DNA of 64,000 bases from Nocardia carnea NBRC 14403 (GTDB lineage: Bacteria > Actinomycetota > Actinomycetes > Mycobacteriales > Mycobacteriaceae), in contig NZ_BAFV01000065.1 in assembly GCF_000308515.1 (NCBI RefSeq), positions 1 through 64,000 of the forward strand, written 5' to 3'. The notes under the pieces are model-generated. The model worked only from the letters and a program-made list of their open reading frames with translations, had not been told where the DNA came from and did not search any database. This document shows, one piece after another, positions 38,235 through 46,905 of this stretch; within the stretch, counting starts at the first letter, position 1; each line of letters begins with the position of its first letter. The position numbers and the translations under genes are program-made.

Positions 38235-38248
38235 GGGACCATCGACCC
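38235..38248. promoter_or_regulatory. DosR-like box, proximal to the flavodoxin-like gene
   Basis: GGGACCATCGACCC matches the DosR pattern at all but two right-half positions and is nearly symmetric. It is 60 nt upstream of ATG 38175 on the minus strand. Confidence 0.55.
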
Positions 38249-38344
38249 GGATACCGCCCAGACCCGATCCGCCGAATATCGGCTCTGCCGGGGCATGTCG
38301 CCGGGTCGGTGTCGCGTAATCTGATTGCCCGGTGAGGTGGATCA

Positions 38345-38358
38345 AGGACCAATGGCAC
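38345..38358 (+). promoter_or_regulatory. DosR-like box, proximal to the nitroreductase gene
   Basis: AGGACCAATGGCAC has a good left half and centre; the right half is degenerate. It is 37 nt upstream of ATG 38395. Confidence 0.45.
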
Positions 38359-38394
38359 CTGTCTCGGCGCAGCGGATTTCCTACCGTCAGAGGT

Positions 38395-39390
38395 ATGAAC
38401 GATGGACCGTCAGGAGCGGTGGTCGAGCGGGCTGTGCATCTCGCGGGGCGGGCTCCGTCGCTGCACAACAGCCAGCCGTGGCGCTGGGTATTCGATGGTA
38501 GGACATTGAGCTTGTATGCGGTGCCGGAGCGGATGCTGCCGACGACCGATACCGGCGGCCGGCAGATGCTGCTCAGCTGCGGCGCCGGTCTCGACCATCT
38601 GCGGGTGGCGATGGCCGCTGCGGGATGGCGGCTGTCGGTGGCGCGCTTTCCCAACCCGAACAACCGTGATCATCTGGCGACGATCGGTTTTCGCCGTGCA
38701 GCGATCATCACCGAGGGCGACCGTGCGCGTGCGGAAGCGGTCGGTAGCCGCTACACCGACCGCCTGCCGTTCGGGGAGCCCGCAGGCTGGGCCGATTTCG
38801 AGACGATTCTGCGGTCCACATTCGATCCTGACGACGCCGTGGTGGACGTTCTGCCGGAGGACAGCCGGGCCGACCTGGCCCACGCCGCGCAGATGACCAC
38901 GTCCTTGCGCCGATACGACTCGGGATACCACGCCGAGTTGCATTGGTGGACCGGCCATGTCGTCAGTGCCGCGGGTATCCCGAAAAGTGCGCTGGTTTCC
39001 CCGGGCGAGCAAGAGCAGGTTGCGGTCGGGAGGCGATTCCCGACCGCCCCCGACGAGGCGGGCCGAACCCTCGAACAGGCCGAAGACCATGCCGCGATAC
39101 TGGTCCTGTCGACCTTGGGAGACACTGCCGAGGAGATCGTGCGCTGTGGCGAGGTGCTGTCCACCGTGCTGCTCGAATCCACCCTCGCCGGGTATGCCAC
39201 CTGCCCGCTGACGAACCTGACCGAAGTGGCGCGCAGCCGCGAAGTGGTCCGTCAGCTGATCGGAGGCCGCAGGATGCCCCAAGTTCTGGTCCGTGTCGGT
39301 GCCATACCGCACCGAGACCAGCCGCCGGCACCGACACCTCGGCTTCCGCTGCGCGAGATACTGACCACCGAGGAGTCCGCGACGCGGTGA
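38395..39390 (+). CDS. Acg-family nitroreductase-like flavoprotein
   Basis: 331 residues. Hallmarks: RAPSLHNSQPWRW, CGAGLDHLRVAMAAAGW, RYTDRLPFGEP, LLESTLAGYATCPLTNLTE and PQVLVRVG. It is most similar by eye to the member at 16322. The ATG at 38395 is the start of the conserved region with AGAGGT just upstream; a GTG at 38332 would add 21 residues containing no family motif. Two DosR-like boxes lie in the upstream gap. FMN binding is expected; the reaction is uncertain. Confidence 0.9.
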   Translation: MNDGPSGAVVERAVHLAGRAPSLHNSQPWRWVFDGRTLSLYAVPERMLPTTDTGGRQMLLSCGAGLDHLRVAMAAAGWRLSVARFPNPNNRDHLATIGFRRAAIITEGDRARAEAVGSRYTDRLPFGEPAGWADFETILRSTFDPDDAVVDVLPEDSRADLAHAAQMTTSLRRYDSGYHAELHWWTGHVVSAAGIPKSALVSPGEQEQVAVGRRFPTAPDEAGRTLEQAEDHAAILVLSTLGDTAEEIVRCGEVLSTVLLESTLAGYATCPLTNLTEVARSREVVRQLIGGRRMPQVLVRVGAIPHRDQPPAPTPRLPLREILTTEESATR

Positions 39391-39392
39391 GC

Positions 39393-39451
39393 TTCACGCC
39401 GTCGTGAATCGGGAATGCCGGGGTGCGCGCTGTCCTCCGGCGGGCCCCGGC
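39393..39451. terminator. Two hairpins between convergent genes
   Basis: TTCACG-CCGT-CGTGAA (39393-39408) and GCCGGGG (39417-39423) with CCCCGGC (39445-39451) lie in the 81-bp gap between the convergent nitroreductase and OtsB1-like genes. Either could end transcription; neither has a T-run. Confidence 0.4.
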
Positions 39452-39471
39452 TCTCTGCGCTGTCGTGGCCG

Positions 39472-42400
39472 CTAGCACGCCGCGTTGGGAAACCGCACTG
39501 TGTTTCCGGCGGCGAGTTCGACGCTTTCGTCTCGGCAGGTGACGGTGATCGGTGCCGCGGGCCCGGGATGGGAGCCGAGCTCCACGCCCTGGCCGCTGAC
39601 GTGCACCGTGAGCCGGTGGCCCCGGTACACCATGGGGAACGACAGCGGCCCCAGCGCGTGTGGCCACGAGGGGCAGAAGACGAGTTGGTCCTCGCGCATT
39701 TCCAGGCCGGTGAAACAGCGTTGGAGCAGGTCGGCGCTACCGGCCATGGCAGCGAGGTGGATGCCCTCGGCCGTGGTGCCGCCTTGGATATCGGCGATAT
39801 CGGATTCCAGGACCGATTCGAAGTACTCCACGGCCCGTTCGCGATGCGCACGCGCCAGAACCCAGGCGTGCACCAGAGCGCTCAGTGTCGAACCGTGGGA
39901 GGTGCGGGACAGGTAGTACTCGACGGTGCGGGGGATCATCTCCGGTGGCAGGGCGTAGCCGAGGTGGTCGAGCAGTGCCCGCAGCTCATCGGCGGAGAAC
40001 AGGTAGAACAGCATCAGGACGTCGGCCTGTTTCCCGGCGCGGTAGCTGTTGATGTTCTCGCCTTCTGCTTCCAGGATGCGGTCGAGCCGTTGGATATTGC
40101 CGTACCGGCGCCGATAGTGCTCCCAGTCCAGCTCGCGTAACCGGTCGTAGCCGTCGAATTGGCTGATGACACCGTCGTGGAACGGCACGTACATCCGGTG
40201 CACGACATCCTGCCAGCGTTGCAGCTCGTCCGGTGTCAGCGACAGTGCGTCCAGCAGCTCTGCCCGCGACAGTGGCGGCAGTGCGGTGAGGGCGTCGAGG
40301 GCACGCAGGATTGTCCAGGCCGCCATGATGTTGGTGTAGGCGTTGTCGTCGATACCGTCCTGCGGGGCGTGCGGGTATCCCGAGTGGAATTCGTCGGGGC
40401 CGATGACGCCTCGGATGCTGTAGCGGCCGCGGTCGGGGTCGAATTCGGTACGGCTGGCCCAGAAGCGGGCGATCTCGGCCAGCATCTCGGCACCGTATTC
40501 GGTGAGGAAATCGATATCGCCGGTGGCCTGATAGTACTGCCAGACCGTGTAGGCAACGGCGCTGCCGATATGGTGGGCACGATGGCTGGGATCGGGATTC
40601 CAGCGCCCCGACAGCGGATTGAGGTGCATGCGCTGGCTTTCCTCTCGGCCGTCGCTACCGGACTGCCAGGGAAACATTGCCCCGGCGTATCCCGCCTGCG
40701 CTGCGTCGCGCCGTGCCTGCGGTAGGCGCCGGTAGCGATATCGCAGCAGGGATCGGGTCAGCGCGGGGAAGCGGGGGTTGAGTACGGGGAAGATGAACAG
40801 TTCGTCCCAGAACACGTGTCCTCGATACGCTTCGCCGTGCAGCCCGCGCGCCGGGACACCGACATCGAGGTCGACGGTGTTGGGGGACAGGGTCTGGATG
40901 ACGTGCAGCAGGTGCAGGCGCACGATTTGCACCGGGTGGGTCGCGCCGTCGAGGTCGATGCGCAGCCGCGCCCAGATCCGGTCCCACGCCAGAATATGGC
41001 CCGCGCGGAGTTCGGTGTAGCCGGCGAATTCGTCGAGCCGGCCGGCCGCGGCCTCGCCGGGGTCGCCGGTTGCGGGATCGCGGCCGGTGGATACCGCCAT
41101 GGTCTTTTCGAGCGAGATCGGTTCTCCCGCCGCCATATCGAGGCTGAACTGGTGTCCGAACGCACCGTCGTGGTGCAGGTATCGTCGCTTGGCTTCGAGG
41201 GCATCACCATGTTTGCGCACCACGGTGCGCAGGGCCATCGCCAGCGGCAGCCCTGCCGCGTTCGTCCGGGTTCGGACAAGGACCGCGTCGGTGGACAATT
41301 GCCTGCCGTGGGCTGTGGTCAGGTGTTTGCTCGACAGTCCGCGGTAGCGGGCCACGAGCGTGTTGGCGATCGCGGTGTCGACGGTTGCGCGGATCTGCAT
41401 CGGTCCCGACCAGTTCTCGGCGACGATCGTGGTCTGCAGCGCGCCCAGGTGCGGGCGGTGCATGGCGGCGAAGCGGCGCTCGGTGACGTCCGTGATGCGG
41501 CCTTGCGCGTCACGGTACCGGAAGCAGCGCACGAGTTCTGCCCGGCGCAGATCCAGCTGTTGCCGGTAGGTCAGCAGGTCGGCGCGGTCGATATCGAACC
41601 AGTCGCCGTCGCCGATGCGCCAGGTCACCGGTAGCCAATTCGGGACGTTGACCAGGCTTTCGTTGTCGATCTCCCGGCCGGCGACGCGGTCGTGGAGCCG
41701 GTTGTACAGGCCGGCGAGATAGGTGCCCGGGTAGTGGAGATCACCTGCCACCGATTCCGGTGCCGCGCCGCGGGTGGCGAAGTAACCGTTGCCGACAGTG
41801 CACAACGCTTCGCGCAGTTTTTCTTTCGCCGGGTCGTAGCCGTCGAAGGTGATCGTCCACGACGGGGGCACCGGGGCCTCGGCACCGGCGGCCAGCAACC
41901 GGGTGAGCCGATGCAGGAAATCGCGGACCCGGGTGGGTTCGGCTAGGGAGAATCCGGCCGCTGTTGCGCGCGTGATGCTTTCGTTGCTGCGGACCACCAC
42001 GCCCAGCCCGTCGGCTTCTACGGCGTCGAAGGCGTCCTCGTCGGTCAGGTCGTCGCCGATGTAGACCGGGAACACCGCGCCGGGCAGGCGCTCGACGATC
42101 CAGCGCAGCGCGGCGCCTTTGTCCCAGTCGGTGTCCGGCCGCAATTCGATCACTTTGCGGCCGCCGGTCACCCGCAGTCCGTGCGCGCGTCCCGCGGCGT
42201 GTACCGCGGCCACGACGGGGCCGATATCGCCGGGTGCGACGTTGCGGTAGTGGGTGGCGACCGCGAACCGCTTGTGCTCGACCAGCACACCCGGAATATC
42301 GCACAAATCGCGGTGCAGCTTGTCCGCCGCCTCCGCCAGCGCCTGCTCGGTGCCCGCCGGGATCGCGGCGGTATGGCGGGTGCCGTCGGGGGCGAGTAGT

Positions 42401-43566
42401 TCGTATCCGTGGCTGCCGGCGTACCAGAGCCCGGCACCGTCGACGCGGCCGCGGAGATCGTCGAGCTCGCGTCCGCTGATGACGGCGACGGGGCAGCGCG
42501 CCGCCAGTTCTTCGAGCACGTCTTTCATCTCCGCGACGAGGTGGGCGGCGGCCGGCTCAGGCACGATATCGGACAGTGTGCCGTCGAAATCGAGCAGGAC
42601 CGCCGGGGTTTCGCCGCTGAGCTGGTCGGTGATGCGCGACCAGAACGCGAGGGCATCGGGAACATCGGATACGCGCCGGAATCCGCCGCGGGCTCGGATC
42701 CGGGACAGATCGTCGACAACGATGTCGGCGCCGCACGCCCGCAGCCGGTCGGCGTGTCCGCCGCGGTCGACGCCGACGACGAGCCCGAAACCGCCGTCAC
42801 GGCCGGCCGCGACACCCGCTTCCGCGTCTTCGACGACCACGGTGCGGTCCGGTGCGCTGTCCAGCCGGCGGCAGGTCTCGAGCAGGGTCGCCGGGTCCGG
42901 TTTGCCCGCGAGACCGAGTTGTTCGGCGTCGATTCCGTCGATGCGGGCGTCGAATACCTCGGTGAGCCCGGCGGCGGTGAGGAGGTAGTCGAGGTTGCGG
43001 CTGGCGGAGAAGACGCCGGTCGCCATCCCCAGTGACCGCACCCGCCGGATCAGCGAGACCGTGGTCTCGAACACGCGCACGCCGTCGCGGACGACCCGCT
43101 CGCGGAACAGGCGATCTTTGCGGTTGCCCAGTCCACACACTGTCTCCGCGGTCTCAGCATCGGTGGGCTCGCCCCACGGGAGGCTGATGCCGCGGGAGGC
43201 CAGGAAGTCGGCGACGCCGCGGTAGCGCGGTTTGCCGTCGACGTGGCGGAGATAGTCGTCGGGGGTGAACGGCGAACGGTCCTGGCCCGCGGTCGCGCCG
43301 GGCCGGTCGAGGTAGGTGTCGAACAGTTCGGTCCACGCCGCCGCGTGCACCGACGCGGTGTCGGTGACGACGCCGTCGAGGTCGAATACGACGGCGTCGT
43401 AGCGACGTGTGTCGATCACGGTCGCGGTGTCTGCACCGTTGGTCACCTCGTCAGCCTGCACCACCGCGGTGGCCGGCGGATAGGGCAAGAAGTCGTCAAC
43501 CGGTGCACCGCGAGCCCGCACAGACTCGGAGACGGTCTTGCCAACCGGGTTGGTCGCTGGTGGCAA
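39472..43566 (-). CDS. otsB1: Trifunctional fusion: HAD beta-phosphoglucomutase-like, trehalose-6-phosphate phosphatase, GH65 phosphorylase (OtsB1/Rv2006-like)
   Basis: 1364 residues. About 55-290 is a HAD phosphatase/mutase domain (VVFDLDGVVTDT, DLDG at 62-65). About 310-560 is an OtsB-type trehalose-phosphatase (VLLDFDGTLSDI, then YIGDDLTDEDAFDAV). About 590-1364 is a glycoside hydrolase family 65 phosphorylase (GNGYFATRGA, WDELFIFPVLNPRF, catalytic Glu in GVIGPDEFHSGYP). The same three-part layout is known for Rv2006 (OtsB1), a DosR-associated gene of about 1327 residues. A GH65 plus beta-phosphoglucomutase pair suggests phosphorolysis of trehalose or a related disaccharide. The start is uncertain: the frame opens at TTG 43566 and the first domain begins about residue 52; internal GTG codons near residue 35 are alternatives. 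Confidence 0.88.
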   Translation of the reverse strand: MPPATNPVGKTVSESVRARGAPVDDFLPYPPATAVVQADEVTNGADTATVIDTRRYDAVVFDLDGVVTDTASVHAAAWTELFDTYLDRPGATAGQDRSPFTPDDYLRHVDGKPRYRGVADFLASRGISLPWGEPTDAETAETVCGLGNRKDRLFRERVVRDGVRVFETTVSLIRRVRSLGMATGVFSASRNLDYLLTAAGLTEVFDARIDGIDAEQLGLAGKPDPATLLETCRRLDSAPDRTVVVEDAEAGVAAGRDGGFGLVVGVDRGGHADRLRACGADIVVDDLSRIRARGGFRRVSDVPDALAFWSRITDQLSGETPAVLLDFDGTLSDIVPEPAAAHLVAEMKDVLEELAARCPVAVISGRELDDLRGRVDGAGLWYAGSHGYELLAPDGTRHTAAIPAGTEQALAEAADKLHRDLCDIPGVLVEHKRFAVATHYRNVAPGDIGPVVAAVHAAGRAHGLRVTGGRKVIELRPDTDWDKGAALRWIVERLPGAVFPVYIGDDLTDEDAFDAVEADGLGVVVRSNESITRATAAGFSLAEPTRVRDFLHRLTRLLAAGAEAPVPPSWTITFDGYDPAKEKLREALCTVGNGYFATRGAAPESVAGDLHYPGTYLAGLYNRLHDRVAGREIDNESLVNVPNWLPVTWRIGDGDWFDIDRADLLTYRQQLDLRRAELVRCFRYRDAQGRITDVTERRFAAMHRPHLGALQTTIVAENWSGPMQIRATVDTAIANTLVARYRGLSSKHLTTAHGRQLSTDAVLVRTRTNAAGLPLAMALRTVVRKHGDALEAKRRYLHHDGAFGHQFSLDMAAGEPISLEKTMAVSTGRDPATGDPGEAAAGRLDEFAGYTELRAGHILAWDRIWARLRIDLDGATHPVQIVRLHLLHVIQTLSPNTVDLDVGVPARGLHGEAYRGHVFWDELFIFPVLNPRFPALTRSLLRYRYRRLPQARRDAAQAGYAGAMFPWQSGSDGREESQRMHLNPLSGRWNPDPSHRAHHIGSAVAYTVWQYYQATGDIDFLTEYGAEMLAEIARFWASRTEFDPDRGRYSIRGVIGPDEFHSGYPHAPQDGIDDNAYTNIMAAWTILRALDALTALPPLSRAELLDALSLTPDELQRWQDVVHRMYVPFHDGVISQFDGYDRLRELDWEHYRRRYGNIQRLDRILEAEGENINSYRAGKQADVLMLFYLFSADELRALLDHLGYALPPEMIPRTVEYYLSRTSHGSTLSALVHAWVLARAHRERAVEYFESVLESDIADIQGGTTAEGIHLAAMAGSADLLQRCFTGLEMREDQLVFCPSWPHALGPLSFPMVYRGHRLTVHVSGQGVELGSHPGPAAPITVTCRDESVELAAGNTVRFPNAAC

Positions 43567-43597
43567 GACCGTTTCGCCGACCGGCTGTGAACAGTGG

Positions 43598-44953
43598 TCA
43601 GGGTGGCCGCAGCAGCGGGTCGCACTGTTGGGCGCAGCGCGACATCTCGGCGAGGTCTGTCTCGATTGCGGCGGCGATCTGTTCGCCGGGCAGCACGCTG
43701 TCGTAGTCGCTGAGCACGCCGAACCGCAGCAGGCCGTGGTAGCTGGTGACCGCGACCGCCAAGCCGATGCGCATGGCCAGCGGCGGCAGCGCGAACGCGT
43801 CGAGCACGGCGCGCCCGAGGAATGACAGTGTGTCCTGTGGTCCGATCACGTTGGTGACCAGTGCGCCGACGGCCTGCTGCCGGTAGCGCGCCGCGAACCG
43901 GAGCGCGGCGGCCACCGGCGCTGTCGGTAGCAGCGCCGCGACGCCGAGCGCCAGCTCTTCGGCTTCCACTTCGCCGGTCGTCCGTTGCCGGGCCACCCGC
44001 TGGTGTACTCGGGTGAGGCGCTGGCGAGCGGTTGCGGCATCCAGCGGCAGCTGCGGGGTGAGGGCAGCGACGACGTTGCCGAGTCCGTCTCCGGACCGGG
44101 CCGGCCGGGTGGAGACCGGAACGAGGATGCGCAGGTGCTCGGTGGCCGGATCACGGCCTTGGGCGATCAACACCGACCGCACCGCACCGGTGACCGCTGC
44201 AACCGCGACATCGTTGACGGTGACCTCGAACGCGGCACAAATATTCCGGATGTCGGCCAGATTCGATTCCGCGACACCGTAGCGGCGCCGGGGCCCGAGC
44301 TCCTCGGCGCCCAGTGAGCCGTTCCCGGCTGGTAGCAGTGCCCAGGTCAGGGGTACCGCGTTGCGGACCAGGCTCCCGGCGCCCCGGGCCGCGACGGTCG
44401 CTACGCGTGCGCCGGCAGTGGCGAGGCTCTGGACGGTGGAAATCGTGGGCGGCGGCCCGGGTGTCGGGTGGTCGGGGTGGTCGTCCGTGTCATCGCAGAG
44501 TTGTTCGAACAACCGCATGCCGGCCATACCGTCGACCATCGTGTGGTGTGCCACGAACAGCAGCGCCCATTGATCGACGCCGTATTCCTCGATGACCAGG
44601 CAGCGCCACAGCGGGTGGTTCCGGTCGAATTTCTCGGTCGACTCTGCGGCGATCAGGTCATAGAGCTCCTGTTTCCCGCGTGGTTGCGGCAATGCGCGCC
44701 ACCGCAGGTGCCGTGTCAGGTCGAAGTCGGGGTCGTCGACCCATCGGGGTGCCTGCAGGTCCAAGGGCGTCCGGTGGACTCGCTGCTGTAGCCGTGGATC
44801 GCGGTCGACGCGCTGTTGGAGACGTTCGATGAGTTCTGGCTGCGAAGGTGCTCGCCCGTCCAGCACCGTGGCGATGCCGATGCCGACATCAGCGGTCCCG
44901 TCGGCGTCTTCGATGTACAGGAAGGCCGAATCGAGGGGGTGCAGGCGGCTCAT
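43598..44953 (-). CDS. Wax ester synthase / diacylglycerol acyltransferase (WS/DGAT family)
   Basis: 451 residues, canonical WS/DGAT: N-terminal MSRLHPLDSAFLYIED, FDRNHPLWRCLVIE, catalytic AHHTMVDGMAG (near 134-140), NDVAVAAVTGAVRSVL, and C-terminal TNVIGPQDTLSFLGR and GLAVAVTSYHGLLRFG. It would make triacylglycerol or wax ester for storage. It is closer to the standard family pattern than the member at 30712. Its ATG overlaps the stop of the CBS gene upstream (ATGA), so the two are coupled. The OtsB1-like gene starts 31 nt downstream, making a probable three-gene operon. Confidence 0.92.
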   Translation of the reverse strand: MSRLHPLDSAFLYIEDADGTADVGIGIATVLDGRAPSQPELIERLQQRVDRDPRLQQRVHRTPLDLQAPRWVDDPDFDLTRHLRWRALPQPRGKQELYDLIAAESTEKFDRNHPLWRCLVIEEYGVDQWALLFVAHHTMVDGMAGMRLFEQLCDDTDDHPDHPTPGPPPTISTVQSLATAGARVATVAARGAGSLVRNAVPLTWALLPAGNGSLGAEELGPRRRYGVAESNLADIRNICAAFEVTVNDVAVAAVTGAVRSVLIAQGRDPATEHLRILVPVSTRPARSGDGLGNVVAALTPQLPLDAATARQRLTRVHQRVARQRTTGEVEAEELALGVAALLPTAPVAAALRFAARYRQQAVGALVTNVIGPQDTLSFLGRAVLDAFALPPLAMRIGLAVAVTSYHGLLRFGVLSDYDSVLPGEQIAAAIETDLAEMSRCAQQCDPLLRPP

Positions 44954-45414
44954 AAGCTGTCGTGCTCCGGTGCCGCGGGCGCCCGCCCGGACTGCGATGG
45001 GGCTTCGGAGACTGTGTCGACGAACCGACCGACGGTTTCGTCCGGCAGGGCGCGGGCGATATCGGTCTCGGTGAGTATGCCGACGAGCCGGCCCTGTTCG
45101 GTCACCGGAAGCCGGCGGATCCGGTAGCGCTGCATCACCGTCTGCGCATCGCTGTCGATAACGATGCTGCGCAGCATCGTTCCCTCGAACGGGTCCCCGG
45201 CGGCCCAGCTATCAGGATCGTACCCCTCGGCAAGGCACATCATGACGATGTCGCGGTCGGTCACGAGGCCGATCGGGTGGTCTTTGTCTTGCCCGTCGTA
45301 CACCGCTTGCGATCCGATGCCATGCTGCCGCATCTGCCGGGCCGCTGTTGTCACGGTCGCGCTCTGCCCGAGACAGATGACGTCGCGGTGCATGTGGGAT
45401 CGAACCGGGTTCAT
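44950..45414 (-). CDS. CBS-domain pair protein, Hrp1-like
   Basis: 154 residues with two CBS motifs: first ends IGLVTDRDIVMMCLAEG, second ends LVGILTETDIARALP. It is similar in size and pattern to the protein at 7375 (shared RQMRQHGIG/RQRGVGALP and MxRYRIRRLPVTE/EQYQVRRLPVTE stretches). ATG 45414 (MNPVRSHMHRDVICLG) starts the conserved region and has GGGAGA upstream; an in-frame start at 45561 adds 49 residues of no family likeness. First gene of the CBS-WS/DGAT-OtsB1 operon. A weak box-like sequence is at 45488-45501. Confidence 0.85.
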   Translation of the reverse strand: MNPVRSHMHRDVICLGQSATVTTAARQMRQHGIGSQAVYDGQDKDHPIGLVTDRDIVMMCLAEGYDPDSWAAGDPFEGTMLRSIVIDSDAQTVMQRYRIRRLPVTEQGRLVGILTETDIARALPDETVGRFVDTVSEAPSQSGRAPAAPEHDSL

Positions 45415-45778
45415 CGCGGGATCTCCCAACGTGCGGGGGCGCGGCTGCTGCCGTTTCAGCATCACCGGCCCCGGTGCTGTCCTGGCAGGGCACAAAGTCA
45501 CTGCTCGTGCAGGGAAAGACACCGGGCTGGGTTCTCGACAACAGGACGGGCCGGCTCGCATCGGGTGATCGCCCGTGGCGGTCGTATCAGGCGCTTCGAG
45601 GGATGGCCGTGTCGAACCGATCGCGTCCGGCGGGATTCGACCACGTGTCCGGTGCAGCGGTCGGGACCATTTCCCTGTCTATCGGCGACTTCCGGCCCTG
45701 CGGCCGGGGCGGGCGCCGGAATCGATGCTGGAGAAGCACCCCAGCCGGTATCTCGGACCCCGTGAGGAAGGCAATGGT
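45415..45778. other. Divergent control region between CBS operon and DUF2267 gene
   Basis: 364 bp without a gene. It holds a DosR-like site at 45663-45676 and a weaker one (GGGCACAAAGTCAC, 45488-45501) nearer the CBS gene. Confidence 0.45.
45663..45676 (+). promoter_or_regulatory. DosR-like box upstream of the DUF2267 gene
   Basis: GGGACCATTTCCCT has a perfect left half (GGGACC) and an off-register right half. It is about 103 nt upstream of ATG 45779. Confidence 0.35.
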
Positions 45779-46441
45779 ATGGCGCATCGCACCGATCCTT
45801 TGGCCGCGGAAGTTCACACCGCGCACGCCTGGCTGAGTACTATCGCCGACGGCCTGGGCACCAAGGACCGCCATTTCGCCCTCCGCGCTCTGCGCGCATG
45901 GATGCATGCGGTCCGCGACCGGGTCGGGGTGTCCAACTCTGCCCACGTGACCGCGCAACTTCCCGAGGTGCTTCGCGGGATGTGGTACGAGGGCTGGATA
46001 CCGGCCAAGGTCCCGGTTCGCCACGGTGTCGCCTCGTTCATCGACCAGTTCGCCGAGGAGGCCCGGATCGACCGTGACGATGTTGTCGTGGTCGCCGGGA
46101 AGATCACACGGTCGTTGGATCGGCTGTTCGCGCCCGGTCAGCTCGACAGGATCTTCGCCGTTCTGCCCGCGCCGCTGGATATAGCCCTGTGGGGCGATTT
46201 CCTCGGCGAGACCACCGCGGCCAGGACGGTGCCGCCGGTCCGTGCCCTGCGCGCTGCGCAGCGCGAGCACGATCTCGCCCAGCAGGTCCGGGTGCTGGGA
46301 GAAGCGGTCGCTGTGCTGGCCCGTGGACTCGAACAGTTGCCGTCGCTGCCCGCCGACGAACAACGGGTCGCCACGGCAGCGCAGTCGGCGCACCGCATCC
46401 TGCTGGCAGAGGGGCTGGTGGATCAGCACGCGACGGAGTGA
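45779..46441 (+). CDS. DUF2267-domain protein
   Basis: 220 residues. DUF2267 signatures: HTAHAWLSTIADGLGTKDRH, ALRALRAWMHAVRDRVGV, VTAQLPEVLRGMWYEGWIP, FIDQFAEEARID and LDRLFAPGQLDRIFAVLPAP. The C-terminal 70 residues are helical and probably coiled coil (QREHDLAQQVRVLGEAVAVL). DUF2267 proteins are all-helical with no proven function and are frequent next to USPs and CBS proteins in stress loci. The ATG at 45779 follows GAGGAAGG. The 70-residue protein at 12954-13166 is a shortened relative. Confidence 0.8.
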   Translation: MAHRTDPLAAEVHTAHAWLSTIADGLGTKDRHFALRALRAWMHAVRDRVGVSNSAHVTAQLPEVLRGMWYEGWIPAKVPVRHGVASFIDQFAEEARIDRDDVVVVAGKITRSLDRLFAPGQLDRIFAVLPAPLDIALWGDFLGETTAARTVPPVRALRAAQREHDLAQQVRVLGEAVAVLARGLEQLPSLPADEQRVATAAQSAHRILLAEGLVDQHATE

Positions 46442-46442
46442 G

Positions 46443-46892
46443 ATGAGCATGCTGCAGCCAACGGTGTCGCTGGGCCCAGCTCCGGCACGGTCACCGCCGC
46501 CGGTGAGTGGGTGGCTTGTTGGTACGGCCCAGCGGGATACCGTGCGCGAGCTGCTGCCGTCCAGCCTCGAAGGGCTGCTGCACGACACTGGCAACCCGGA
46601 ATTCCTGCTTCGCCTCGACATCCCGGGTCCTGCCGCCGAACTGTTGAGCACACCGCGGATACAACGCGCGATCGGCATGGTCTACAGCCCGGGCACCGAG
46701 CGGCAGAACCACTACTTCCGTGCCCGCACCACCCAGCAGTTCGACGCGGTGATCCATATCGACCGCACCACCGCTGTGCAACCACTGGAACCGGACAGCC
46801 GCCGTGATGCGGGCACCATGCCACAGGCCTGTGAGCGCAGTGGCTTGTGCCGCGGCCGCACGGGACAGCCACAACGCTCCCGAGAACGATAG
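46443..46892 (+). pseudogene. C-terminal remnant of an erythromycin-esterase-family protein (Rv2030c-like)
   Basis: 149 residues. The segment VRELLPSSLEGLLHDTG, then AIGMVYSPGTERQNHYF and QFDAVIHIDRTTAVQPLE, matches the C-terminal end of the erythromycin esterase/succinoglycan-biosynthesis-like family. An intact member has about 400 residues with catalytic His and Glu upstream, all absent here. In M. tuberculosis the DosR-regulon gene Rv2030c fuses a phosphoribosyltransferase to this family, beside pfkB and hspX. The first about 25 residues and the last about 35 look unrelated, so the frame may be translated from ATG 46443 by chance. It starts immediately after the DUF2267 gene. Confidence 0.65.
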
Positions 46893-46905
46893 AGAGGCGG
46901 CGGCG

